Assembly (NCBI RefSeq): GCF_002102185.1
Contig: NZ_LQOW01000034.1
Span: 94,039-158,038, forward strand
Length of the DNA: 64,000 nucleotides
Source: Mycobacterium fragae
GTDB taxonomy: Bacteria; Actinomycetota; Actinomycetes; Mycobacteriales; Mycobacteriaceae
Reading direction: 5' to 3'
A model generated the notes under the pieces. The model saw nothing but the letters and a program-made list of their open reading frames with translations. It was not told the origin of the DNA and did no database searches. Positions 44,165 to 51,785 of this stretch are shown here, in pieces (position 1 is the stretch's first letter; every line of letters begins with the position of its first letter). The position numbers and the translations under genes are program-made.

Positions 44165-44523
44165 GGGCGCACTTGGATCGTGGCGATCGTGCGGTCCAGG
44201 TGGTGCAATTCGACGTCGACGTTGCCGGGAACGTCGACGCTGAACTGAAATGTTTGGTTGGGCGCTGCCGCGACGTGGAATTTGTGGTCGGGATCGGAGT
44301 GCACGTGCAGCTCGTCGGCAGCGTCGCTGGTGACGTGGACCGTAATCGGTTGCCCGACCTTGGCTTGCAGGGTGGCGTTGGTCGGAGTGACCTGCCCGTG
44401 GGCGATCGTGACGTCGAGCACGAGGGCAGGGCCGGACGGCTTCGACGAACTACCGCAGCCGACCAGGCCCCAAATCAGCACCGTCGCAGCCGTGATCAAC
44501 CGGATCGTCATCGCAGCTTTCAC
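44161..44523 (-). CDS. Cupredoxin-like lipoprotein
   Basis: The 120-residue protein has a lipoprotein signal ending in the lipobox LVGC (Cys23). It is therefore exported and acylated by the lipoprotein pathway, to which the lspA in this window belongs. The mature part is all-beta (VLDVTIAHGQVTPTNATLQAKVGQPITVHVTS) with the ordering of a small cupredoxin/plastocyanin-like fold. Histidines are plentiful: 63, 73, 75, 80, 83, 107 and 108. There is no Cys in the mature domain apart from the lipidated one, so a classical type-1 copper site is not supported. A His-rich copper site is possible. It overlaps both neighbours by 4 bp. Confidence 0.78.
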   Translation of the reverse strand: MKAAMTIRLITAATVLIWGLVGCGSSSKPSGPALVLDVTIAHGQVTPTNATLQAKVGQPITVHVTSDAADELHVHSDPDHKFHVAAAPNQTFQFSVDVPGNVDVELHHLDRTIATIQVRP

Positions 44524-46373
44524 GCCGCCTGCGGAGGGGAACGATCCGCCGTTGCCTCCTCCGGCTGCCTTGGTGCGGTCTCGGCGGCGTTGATGCGGCC
44601 GGCGCCCCAGGTCAGCGCACTGATCACCATCAGCGTGAAGATCAGCACCACGATTCCGCCGGCGGTGAACAACCAGGCCGGCACGTTCGGGTCGCGTTCG
44701 CGCTGCAAGATGCTGACCTCGAGCACGAACGGCCGGTTGCTGGACGCCATGGCGGGAATCTCCGGCGCGGGAATGGCGTCGTCAGCCGGCGCCCAGATCG
44801 GCACCGCGGTCATCGTCCTGCCGTCCTGCACGCGCAGCAACGTCTTCCACGAGCCCCATACCGGAACGGGCTCGGTGGAAACGTAGTGTCCCGGCCCGAC
44901 TCGTTTGAGCCAGTCGATGTACAGCCCCCGGTGATGCTGCATCCGCCCCTGCCAGGACAGGATCGTCACCCAGTCCGGGTGGTCTCTGACCAGATTGGGC
45001 GGATTGATTTGCACGTCGGCCGACACCATCCGCTGCCCGGGCGGGCTCGGCACGTCGGTCAGCTTGATCGTGGCGGTGTCCTGTTTCGGCACATGTATAT
45101 GTAGTCCGTTCGCCACGGCGCAGCCGGTCACCAGCACGGTCGCCGCCACAATCGCGATGCCGATCGGCCTGCCGGGCAGCCGCTGGGCGGTGAGCACCAT
45201 CCCGAACATGGCCGCGCACAACCCGGCCAGCACCGCCACCGGCACCGCCATCGCCAGACCTTCGCCCCACATGCTGACCGGCCAGGGGTAGTGGTACACC
45301 GCTGAAATCCACAGCGACTCGAGCCACAACCCGACGGTGGACACACCCAGGCCGGCGACGGCGCCGAACAACAGCGGGCGCCGCAACAACGGTGTGAGGG
45401 CCAGCAGCTCGACGACTATCGCCGGACCCAGATACAGCGGGAACCAGTTGATGGGCGCGCTCAACACCGGCCCGACGATGAACGCGACGGCGCCGCGCAG
45501 CGCAATCGCAAAGAGGGCCGCGACGATCGCCGCTCCCCGCCCCAACGTCATGCGGGCGACGACGGTCCCGATCGTCGCCGCCGCCGCGATCAGCATGGGC
45601 TGGAAGACGAGCCGGAACTGCGGGACGCCGAAGTCGAACTCGATCTGGTAAACCGACATCCCGATCAGCAGCCCGCCGCATGACAGGTAGCGCAGGAATC
45701 TGATGAATCGACGCTCAGCTCGTGCAAACGTTCCCTCTTCGGGCGTGTCGGGCATGACCCGTCCGCCTTCGTATTCCAGCATCAACGCCGCGAACAGCGA
45801 GAATCCGGCGCCGCCGATCATCATCAGATGCGTTGGGCCCCAAAGGGTGACGTCTTGGCCGAAGATGCGATGCCAGATGTCGTCGAGCGGGAATCCGATC
45901 AGTGCGTACAGCCCGCAGCCGGCCATCAGCACACCGCCGACGGGCGCGTACCAGTCGCTGGTGATGCGCACCGCCGCCGGGCCTGGCTTGTCGAACGGCA
46001 TCACGACTGCTATTGCGCCGGCCAGGAAGATCCCGAACAGGCCGATCACGATGAAGTAGTGGGCGGGGTTGGCCAGTGGACCCGGATCGCGGCCGTTGCC
46101 GATGTGCCAGCTGACGTCCCAGATGAAGCCGAACAGCGCGCAGATGATCGAGGTGGTGAACACCAGGACCGGAAGCGCCACCCAAGACGGGCGGTCGAAT
46201 TTTTCGCCCAGCCGGTCCCCGATCCGACCCAGCCAGGTGATGCGGTGGGTGCGATGCGCGTAGCCGACCCACAGCATCGCCGCCGCTATCACCGCCGCGG
46301 CGATCGAGAGACCGATCACCTGGTTGAGTCCCGCGCCGCGGGCAGGAGCCTCGGCAAGAACCGCTAATCCCAT
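44520..46373 (-). CDS. Large membrane protein with duplicated D-x2-WH motif
   Basis: A 617-residue protein with about twelve hydrophobic helices in the first 430 residues. A soluble domain (about 435-575) and a final helix (about 580-603) follow. Two similar motifs of the form D-x2-W-H-x3-G-x-D-x(5,6)-P-x-H occur. One involves Asp86, Trp89, His90, Gly94, Asp96, Pro103 and His105. The other involves Asp164, Trp167, His168, Gly172, Asp174, Pro180 and His182. The pattern suggests paired metal sites at the membrane surface. I chose ATG 46373 because GGGAGGGG lies 6 nt upstream. It heads a three-gene overlapping operon with the cupredoxin-like lipoprotein. No named family recognised. Confidence 0.78.
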   Translation of the reverse strand: MGLAVLAEAPARGAGLNQVIGLSIAAAVIAAAMLWVGYAHRTHRITWLGRIGDRLGEKFDRPSWVALPVLVFTTSIICALFGFIWDVSWHIGNGRDPGPLANPAHYFIVIGLFGIFLAGAIAVVMPFDKPGPAAVRITSDWYAPVGGVLMAGCGLYALIGFPLDDIWHRIFGQDVTLWGPTHLMMIGGAGFSLFAALMLEYEGGRVMPDTPEEGTFARAERRFIRFLRYLSCGGLLIGMSVYQIEFDFGVPQFRLVFQPMLIAAAATIGTVVARMTLGRGAAIVAALFAIALRGAVAFIVGPVLSAPINWFPLYLGPAIVVELLALTPLLRRPLLFGAVAGLGVSTVGLWLESLWISAVYHYPWPVSMWGEGLAMAVPVAVLAGLCAAMFGMVLTAQRLPGRPIGIAIVAATVLVTGCAVANGLHIHVPKQDTATIKLTDVPSPPGQRMVSADVQINPPNLVRDHPDWVTILSWQGRMQHHRGLYIDWLKRVGPGHYVSTEPVPVWGSWKTLLRVQDGRTMTAVPIWAPADDAIPAPEIPAMASSNRPFVLEVSILQRERDPNVPAWLFTAGGIVVLIFTLMVISALTWGAGRINAAETAPRQPEEATADRSPPQAA

Positions 46374-46459
46374 AGTCATCCCCTCCCAACCACACCGGTG
46401 CCGCCCCGGGATCGCTGAGCGCAAACTTACTTCAGGGTAGGTTGCCGATCTACGGGGAA

Positions 46460-46472
46460 ATCAAACTTTGAT
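46460..46472. promoter_or_regulatory. 13-bp palindrome in the cluster promoter region
   Basis: ATCAAACTTTGAT is a perfect palindrome around a central C, in the 114-bp interval between the 53-aa protein gene and the 617-aa membrane protein gene. Its position upstream of the cluster makes it a possible repressor site. No experimental parallel is known to me. Confidence 0.35.
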
Positions 46473-46487
46473 CGCCTTGTCGATCTG

Positions 46488-46649
46488 TCAATCCCGCTTG
46501 TCATCGGTCTGGGGCTGCTCGCCGGCGCTGCGCCTGTCCCGCAGCGCGACGTACAACACCACACCGGCGACGATCACCGCCGGTAAGAACGCCGGCAGTG
46601 CCAGCAATAAGTAGTGATGCGCCAGGTACTCGACGTGCGGATTGCCCAT
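46488..46649 (-). CDS. 53-residue single-pass membrane protein
   Basis: A short reading frame of 53 residues begins MGNPHVEYLAHHYLLLALPA. One hydrophobic helix covers about residues 13-35, and a charged C-terminal tail ends DKRD. GGAG lies 6 nt before the ATG at 46649, and the codon use is typically mycobacterial. It is on the same strand as, and 114 bp upstream of, the 617-aa membrane protein gene. His5, His11 and His12 precede the helix. It may be a small subunit of the same membrane complex. The start is only 58 bp from the bioB start on the other strand. Confidence 0.7.
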   Translation of the reverse strand: MGNPHVEYLAHHYLLLALPAFLPAVIVAGVVLYVALRDRRSAGEQPQTDDKRD

Positions 46650-46670
46650 TGGTCTCCACGCTGCCACGTT

Positions 46671-46700
46671 TTGTGCAGCCGCGCACCGCTGCCCTAACCT
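46671..46700 (+). promoter_or_regulatory. Probable bioB promoter, leaderless
   Basis: TTGTGC (46671-46676) and TAACCT (46695-46700) are separated by 18 bp. The bioB GTG begins 7 nt after the -10 box, so the message would be leaderless. TGAAC at 46700-46704 could be half of a BioQ repressor site, but the opposite half is poor. Confidence 0.5.
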
Positions 46701-46707
46701 GAACGGC

Positions 46708-47742
46708 GTGACTCAGGCGGCGACTCAGCCAACCCCCGGCACCGACAGCACCGACATCCTTGCCGTGGCGCGGCAACAGGTGCTCGACCGCGGGCAGGGA
46801 CTGGACCAGGAGCAGGTGCTGGCCGTGCTGCGACTACCCGAAGACCGGCTCGAAGAACTCTTGGCGCTGGCGCACGAGGTGCGGATGGCCTGGTGCGGGC
46901 CCGAGGTCGAGGTCGAGGGCATCATCAGCCTGAAAACCGGTGGCTGCCCGGAGGATTGCCACTTCTGCTCGCAATCAGGGCTGTTCGCTTCGCCCGTGCG
47001 CAGTGCCTGGCTGGACGTTCCCAGCCTTGTCGAGGCAGCCAAGCAGACCGCGAAGACCGGCGCCACCGAGTTTTGCATCGTCGCCGCGGTGCGTGGACCC
47101 GACGAACGGTTGCTGGCTCAGGTGGCGGCCGGCATCGAGGCGATCCGCGACGAGGTCGACATCCAGATCGCCTGCTCGTTGGGGATGCTGACCGCCGAGC
47201 AGGTGGAGCGGCTGGCGGCGATGGGTGTGCACCGCTACAACCACAACCTGGAGACCGCCCGCTCGTTCTTTCCCAACGTCGTCACCACCCACACCTGGGA
47301 AGAGCGGTGGCAGACGCTGTCGATGGTGCGCGAGGCCGGCATGGAGGTGTGCTGCGGCGGCATTCTCGGCATGGGCGAGACGCTCGAGCAGCGCGCCGAA
47401 TTCGCCGCCAATCTGGCCGAGCTGGATCCCGACGAAGTGCCGCTGAACTTCCTCAACCCGCGGCCCGGCACCCCGTTCGGCGACCTTGAGGTGCTGCCTG
47501 CCAGCGAAGCGCTGAAAGCGGTGGCCGCGTTTCGGCTGGCGCTGCCGCGCACGATGCTGCGCTTCGCCGGTGGCCGTGAGATCACGCTGGGCGACCTGGG
47601 CGCCAAACGAGGCATTCTGGGCGGCATCAACGCCGTGATCGTCGGCAACTACCTGACCACGCTGGGTCGCCCCGCCGAGGCCGACCTTGAGCTGCTGGAC
47701 GATCTGCAGATGCCGCTCAAGGCGCTCAACGCCAGTCTGTAG
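46708..47742 (+). CDS. bioB: Biotin synthase
   Basis: A radical-SAM enzyme that inserts sulfur into dethiobiotin. The 344-residue protein has the CxxxCxxC cluster at Cys80, Cys84 and Cys87 (GGCPEDCHFCSQ). HRYNHNLETA and LNFLNPRPGTP follow, as does FAGGREITL, whose arginine helps bind the second Fe-S cluster. The GTG at 46708 gives MTQAATQPTPG, matching the Mtb N-terminus. An Rv1590-like gene follows 13 bp downstream. The gene is separated from bioAFD by the membrane cluster. Confidence 0.97.
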   Translation: MTQAATQPTPGTDSTDILAVARQQVLDRGQGLDQEQVLAVLRLPEDRLEELLALAHEVRMAWCGPEVEVEGIISLKTGGCPEDCHFCSQSGLFASPVRSAWLDVPSLVEAAKQTAKTGATEFCIVAAVRGPDERLLAQVAAGIEAIRDEVDIQIACSLGMLTAEQVERLAAMGVHRYNHNLETARSFFPNVVTTHTWEERWQTLSMVREAGMEVCCGGILGMGETLEQRAEFAANLAELDPDEVPLNFLNPRPGTPFGDLEVLPASEALKAVAAFRLALPRTMLRFAGGREITLGDLGAKRGILGGINAVIVGNYLTTLGRPAEADLELLDDLQMPLKALNASL

Positions 47743-47755
47743 AACTGGAAGCCCG

Positions 47756-47983
47756 ATGGTGCGCGATCTGCCTGTACCGGTCGGTGCGGGCGTCTACAAC
47801 GTCTATACCGGTGAGCGCGGGGGCTCCACCGCGCCGACGGCTGCGCAGCTCGGGCTGGAGCCGCCCCGGTTTTGCGCCGAGTGCGGCCGACGGATGGTGG
47901 TGCAGGTCCGGCCGGACGGCTGGTGGGCGCGGTGTTCTCGGCACGGGCTGGTGGATTCGGCCGACTTGGAGGCACAGCGGTGA
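47756..47983 (+). CDS. Small zinc-ribbon-like protein (Rv1590-like)
   Basis: A 75-residue protein with Cys40-x2-Cys43 (FCAECGRRM) and Cys60 with His63 (ARCSRHG), which together could hold one zinc ion. The tryptophans of DGWWARC lie between. It is conserved after bioB in mycobacteria. Its stop overlaps the GTG of the following gene, so bioB, this gene and the DUF2567-type gene are probably one transcript. Function unknown; involvement in biotin or Fe-S metabolism is only positional. Confidence 0.82.
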   Translation: MVRDLPVPVGAGVYNVYTGERGGSTAPTAAQLGLEPPRFCAECGRRMVVQVRPDGWWARCSRHGLVDSADLEAQR

Positions 47984-48627
47984 CCGGGCTCGCTGGGCAT
48001 GAACCGGCCGCGGCCCCGCGCACGTCGCGTCGGCGGGCGGTCGTCACCGTCGTGGCGGGGTTGTTGGTGACCGGTGTGCTGATCGGCGGGCTGTGGGCGT
48101 GGATTGCGCCCCCCATTCACGGTGTGGTGGCCCTGACCCGCGACGGTGATCGGGTGCGCGACTACCTGGGCGACGAATCCGAGCACTTCTTCGTCGCGGC
48201 GTTTCTGATGCTCGGGCTGTTGCATGTGGTGGCCGCGGTGACGGCCGTGCTGGCATGGCAGTGGCGCCCTCACCGCGGGCCGGCAATGGTCGTCGGGCTC
48301 TGCACCGGTATGGTGCTCGCCGCCGCGGCCGCCGTCGGCCTCGGCGCGCTGCTGGTGCACTTGCGTTACGGCTCAGTGGATTTCGACACCGTGCCGGTGA
48401 GCCCGCACAACCGGGTGTACTACTTCACCGAGGCGCCGCCGGTGTTCTTCGGCCGCACCCCCTGGGTGATGGCCTGCACGCTGCTGCTGCCGGCGATGGC
48501 CGCCGCACTGGTTTACGCCGTGCCGGCCGCCGCGACCGCGCGCGACGACCTGGGCGGCTATCCGGCCGTCGACTCGCCTGAGACTGATGCCGTCACAGCG
48601 GGCGGCGATGCACCGTCCGTCCGGTGA
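47980..48627 (+). CDS. DUF2567-type membrane protein (Rv1591-like)
   Basis: A 215-residue protein with four hydrophobic helices at about 21-43, 74-92, 102-125 and 166-188. An extracytoplasmic loop after the first helix contains PPIHGVVALTRDGDRVRDYLGDE. Another before the last helix contains RYGSVDFDTVPVSPHNRVYYFTEAPPVFFG. This matches the conserved mycobacterial DUF2567 family. The GTG at 47980 overlaps the preceding stop. The 3' end overlaps the convergent lipase-like gene by 35 bp. No function is known. Confidence 0.85.
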   Translation: MTGLAGHEPAAAPRTSRRRAVVTVVAGLLVTGVLIGGLWAWIAPPIHGVVALTRDGDRVRDYLGDESEHFFVAAFLMLGLLHVVAAVTAVLAWQWRPHRGPAMVVGLCTGMVLAAAAAVGLGALLVHLRYGSVDFDTVPVSPHNRVYYFTEAPPVFFGRTPWVMACTLLLPAMAAALVYAVPAAATARDDLGGYPAVDSPETDAVTAGGDAPSVR

Positions 48628-49933
48628 TCACCTTGGCCGCGATCACGGCCAGCCGCGCCATACCGACATAGGTCGCCGGGTTGAACATGGTCGGCCACGT
48701 GGTTCGGACCAGATGGTCGGTGAGCGGACGGCGCGCGAAGCGGTCCTGCAGCCAGCGCAGCGTCATCGGCGCCGACAGCGGATGCAACATGATGTGCTCG
48801 CAGAACGCGTCGCGATGATAGGTGACGTCAGCGCCGCCGCCCGAGTACGCGTCGGCCAGCGCGTCGATGTCGTGCACATCGATCAAGTAGTCGTGGACGG
48901 CCTGCACGATCAACACCGGCGGCGTCGGCACGGTGGTGCCGAGCTTGATGTTGTCGAAGACGTACTGGACCTCGGGCATCGCCAGGATCTCCTCGAGCGG
49001 GCGGTCGAGGAAGTCGCCCATGTCCTTGCGGGCCATCCGCAGCACGGCGGCGGCCGTCGTCATCTCCTCCAGCTCGCAGAGCAGCGCGCGACCCTCGTCG
49101 TTGGTGTGCTCCTTGATCACCCGGTCCAGGTCGGGGTAGAGGCGGGCCAGGGCGGCGACCACCAGCGCGGGCAACCCGGAGAACAGGCTGCTGTTCAGAC
49201 GGCGGAAGGTGTGGCCGAGGTCGCCGACGGGTGAGCCCAAAACGGCGCCGACGATGTCGAGCTCGGGCGCGTAGTCGGCGCAGACCTCGGCGGCCCACGC
49301 GCTGGCCAGCCCGCCGCCGGAGTATCCCCACAGCGCTATGGGCGAAGTCGGGGAGAGCCCCAGGCGCTCCGAGCTGAGCGCCGCGCGCACTCCGTCGAGG
49401 ATGCAGTAACCCGGCTCGTACGGCGCGCCCCACATGCCGTGCTGGCCCTCGTGGTCGGGCACTGAGACCGCCCAGCCCTCGGCGAGGGCGGCGTTGATCA
49501 GGAGAAACTCCAGCTGCGCCAGCGCGCCCACGGCTTTCGCGTGCCGTCGCAAGGCGTAGGAGGGGAAGCACCGGGACGCCACGGCGTCGATCGCGCACTG
49601 ATACGACAGCACCGGGCGGGTCTCGCCCTGGACGTGGTCCGGCGGAACGATCACCGTGGTCACCGTCGCCTCGGGCTTGCCGTTCATGTCGGTCGTGCGG
49701 TACAGCAGCTGGGTCGCGGTGATGCGCTGCGGAATCAGCCCCAGGTAGGCCAGCTCGACGTCACGGGAGCGCAGTACGGTCCCCGGCACGGCATGCTCGA
49801 AGCCGGGTGGCGGCTGGTAAAACGGGTCCTTCTCGGGTAGGACCGGACGTGCCTTGGGCTGCAGCTCCTCATGTGGCGGGCGGGCAATCCACTCGGCGCC
49901 GGTCGAGGTGGTTGCGAGGCTGGCAATGTCCAT
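48593..49933 (-). CDS. Secretory-lipase-family alpha/beta hydrolase (Rv1592c-like)
   Basis: A 446-residue hydrolase, the same length as Rv1592c. The nucleophile elbow is LWGYSGGGLAS. PDHEGQHGMWG lies upstream, and the acid and base candidates are in VHDYLIDVHDI and FCEHIMLHP. No clear signal peptide is present despite the family name. Relatives hydrolyse esters of medium to long acyl chains, and the Mtb homologue is implicated in lipid use and isoniazid response. It is monocistronic, convergent with the DUF2567 gene. Confidence 0.9.
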   Translation of the reverse strand: MDIASLATTSTGAEWIARPPHEELQPKARPVLPEKDPFYQPPPGFEHAVPGTVLRSRDVELAYLGLIPQRITATQLLYRTTDMNGKPEATVTTVIVPPDHVQGETRPVLSYQCAIDAVASRCFPSYALRRHAKAVGALAQLEFLLINAALAEGWAVSVPDHEGQHGMWGAPYEPGYCILDGVRAALSSERLGLSPTSPIALWGYSGGGLASAWAAEVCADYAPELDIVGAVLGSPVGDLGHTFRRLNSSLFSGLPALVVAALARLYPDLDRVIKEHTNDEGRALLCELEEMTTAAAVLRMARKDMGDFLDRPLEEILAMPEVQYVFDNIKLGTTVPTPPVLIVQAVHDYLIDVHDIDALADAYSGGGADVTYHRDAFCEHIMLHPLSAPMTLRWLQDRFARRPLTDHLVRTTWPTMFNPATYVGMARLAVIAAKVITGRTVHRRPL

Positions 49934-49986
49934 CGGGGCATTGTTACTTAAGAAGGGGTTAAGAATCCAGTCGACTCGCTAAGAAT

Positions 49987-50685
49987 TCACGCCGAGCCCG
50001 GCGGCCGCAGCGCGGCGAATTCGTCGGTGACCCGCAGCTGCGAATCGGTGAAGCGGTACAGCGCGGCGGGACGCCCGCCGCTGCGCCCGGACTGCGCGAC
50101 GGTGCCGGTCTGGGTGATGACGCGGCGACGCGCCAGCACCCGCTGCAGGTTTGTCGCGTCGACCTGATAACCGAGCGCGGCGCTGTAGATGTCGCGAAGT
50201 GTAGACACCGCGAATTCCCTTGGTGCCAGCGCGAATCCGATGTTGGTGTAGGACATCTTGGCGACCAGCCGAGCCCGGGCGTGTGACACCATCGGGCCGT
50301 GGTCAAACGCCATCGTCGGTAGTGCCGTCACCGGATGCCAGCGCGTGTCCGCCGGCAGCTCCGGGGTGGCGGGGGAGGGCACCAAACCCAGGAAGGTCGA
50401 CGCGATCGTCCGGGTGCCGGGCACTCGCGCTGGATCGGAGAACACCGCGAGCTGCTCCAAGTGAGCGACTTCACGCAGGTCCACCTTTTCGGCGAGCTGG
50501 CGTCGCACCGAGGTGGTGATGTCCTCGTCCTGGCGCAGCCGCCCGCCCGGCAGCGACCACGCGCCGCGCTGCGGGTCGCGCGCCCGCTCCCACAACAGCA
50601 CGTTGAGCTGCGTCTTCCCGTTCTGAAGTCCGCGAACCTGGAACACGACGGCGAGCACCTCGTGAGCAGTGCTACCATGAACCAC
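49987..50685 (-). CDS. nrtR: Nudix-related transcriptional regulator of NAD synthesis
   Basis: A 232-residue regulator, orthologous to Rv1593c. An N-terminal Nudix-like domain (LPGGRLRQDEDITTSVRRQLAEKVDL) is joined to a C-terminal winged helix (YQVDATNLQRVLARRRVITQTG). The Nudix box deviates from the G-x5-E-x7-R-E-U-x-E-E-x-G-U consensus; AEKV replaces the REUxEE core. It is therefore likely a sensor rather than a hydrolase. NrtR proteins repress NAD biosynthesis genes and respond to ADP-ribose or NAD-related ligands. It is divergent from nadABC across a palindromic operator that abuts its GTG start. Confidence 0.92.
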   Translation of the reverse strand: MVHGSTAHEVLAVVFQVRGLQNGKTQLNVLLWERARDPQRGAWSLPGGRLRQDEDITTSVRRQLAEKVDLREVAHLEQLAVFSDPARVPGTRTIASTFLGLVPSPATPELPADTRWHPVTALPTMAFDHGPMVSHARARLVAKMSYTNIGFALAPREFAVSTLRDIYSAALGYQVDATNLQRVLARRRVITQTGTVAQSGRSGGRPAALYRFTDSQLRVTDEFAALRPPGSA

Positions 50686-50708
50686 GTTTTCGATTGTAAG
50701 TCGAAAAC
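50673..50708. promoter_or_regulatory. NrtR operator and divergent promoters of nrtR and nadABC
   Basis: GTTTTCGA (50686-50693) and TCGAAAAC (50701-50708) form a perfect 8-bp inverted repeat with a 7-nt spacer. Read leftward, the spacer contains TACAAT (50698-50693), a -10 box exactly 7 nt before the nrtR GTG at 50685. nrtR should therefore be leaderless and self-repressed. Read rightward, TACCAT (50673-50678) places the nadA transcript start at the edge of the palindrome. One bound repressor could block both. Family role is established; the promoter assignments are inference. Confidence 0.8.
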
Positions 50709-50732
50709 CCCAGCGGCGCGAAAGGAACGGCT

Positions 50733-51785
50733 ATGACCGAACTCCTGAATCGCACGGATGCGCTGGCCGACGACTTGACCACACGTATCACCGACACACC
50801 CACGGGTTACGCCGGCGTGGACGCCGACGAGCAGTGGGCGGCGGAGGTCCGGCGGCTGGCCGAGCTGCGCAATGCCACGATCCTCGCGCACAACTATCAG
50901 CTGCCCGCGATCCAGGACGTCGCCGACCACGTCGGCGACTCACTGGCGCTGTCGCGCGTCGCCGCCGAGGCGCCCGAGGAAACCATCGTTTTCTGCGGTG
51001 TGCACTTCATGGCCGAGACCGCGAAAATCCTCAGCCCCGGCAAGACCGTGCTGATCCCCGACCAGCGCGCCGGCTGCTCGCTGGCGGATTCGATCACCCC
51101 GGAGGAGCTGCAGGCCTGGAAGGACGAGCACCCCGGCGCTGTCGTCGTCTCCTACGTCAACACCACCGCCGCCGTCAAGGCGCTCACCGACATCTGCTGC
51201 ACCTCGTCGAACGCCGTCGACGTCGTCGCATCGATCGACCCCGAGCGTGAGGTGCTGTTCTGTCCCGACCAGTTCCTCGGCGCGCATGTGCGCCGGGTCA
51301 CCGGACGCCAGAACCTGCACGTGTGGGCCGGTGAATGTCATGTGCACGCGGGGATCAACGGTGACGAGCTGACCGAGCAGGCACGTCAACACCCCGACGC
51401 CGAACTGTTCGTGCACCCCGAATGTGGTTGCGCCACTTCAGCTTTGTACCTGGCGGGGGAGGGGGCCTTTCCCGAAGAGCGGGTGAAGATCCTGTCCACC
51501 GGCGGCATGCTCGACGCCGCGCGCACCACCCACGCCCGCCAGGTCCTGGTCGCGACCGAGGTCGGGATGCTGTACCAGCTGCGCAATGCGGCGCCGGACA
51601 CCGACTTTCGCGCGGTCAACGATCGCGCGTCGTGCAAGTACATGAAGATGATCACGCCCGCGGCGCTGTTGCGCTGCCTGGTCGAGGGTGTCGACGAGGT
51701 CGACGTGGATGCGGAAACGGCTGCGGCGGCGCGTCGTAGCGTGCAGCGCATGATCGCGATCGGCCAGCCGGGCGGCGGCGAATGA
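50733..51785 (+). CDS. nadA: Quinolinate synthase
   Basis: Condenses iminoaspartate with dihydroxyacetone phosphate to quinolinate, using a [4Fe-4S] cluster. The 350-residue protein has LAHNYQLPAIQDVADHVGDSL and CGVHFMAETAKIL. Cluster-ligand candidates lie in DICCTSSNAV, HPECGCAT and RASCKYMKM. AAAGGA precedes the ATG by about 8 nt, so unlike nrtR the message has a leader. The last codons overlap nadB (ATGA). The operon is controlled by NrtR. Confidence 0.96.
   Translation: MTELLNRTDALADDLTTRITDTPTGYAGVDADEQWAAEVRRLAELRNATILAHNYQLPAIQDVADHVGDSLALSRVAAEAPEETIVFCGVHFMAETAKILSPGKTVLIPDQRAGCSLADSITPEELQAWKDEHPGAVVVSYVNTTAAVKALTDICCTSSNAVDVVASIDPEREVLFCPDQFLGAHVRRVTGRQNLHVWAGECHVHAGINGDELTEQARQHPDAELFVHPECGCATSALYLAGEGAFPEERVKILSTGGMLDAARTTHARQVLVATEVGMLYQLRNAAPDTDFRAVNDRASCKYMKMITPAALLRCLVEGVDEVDVDAETAAAARRSVQRMIAIGQPGGGE

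Noticed and set aside
46695..46720. A full BioQ operator at bioB
   Set aside because: Only one convincing half-site (TGAAC) is present and the opposite half does not match, so no operator is claimed.
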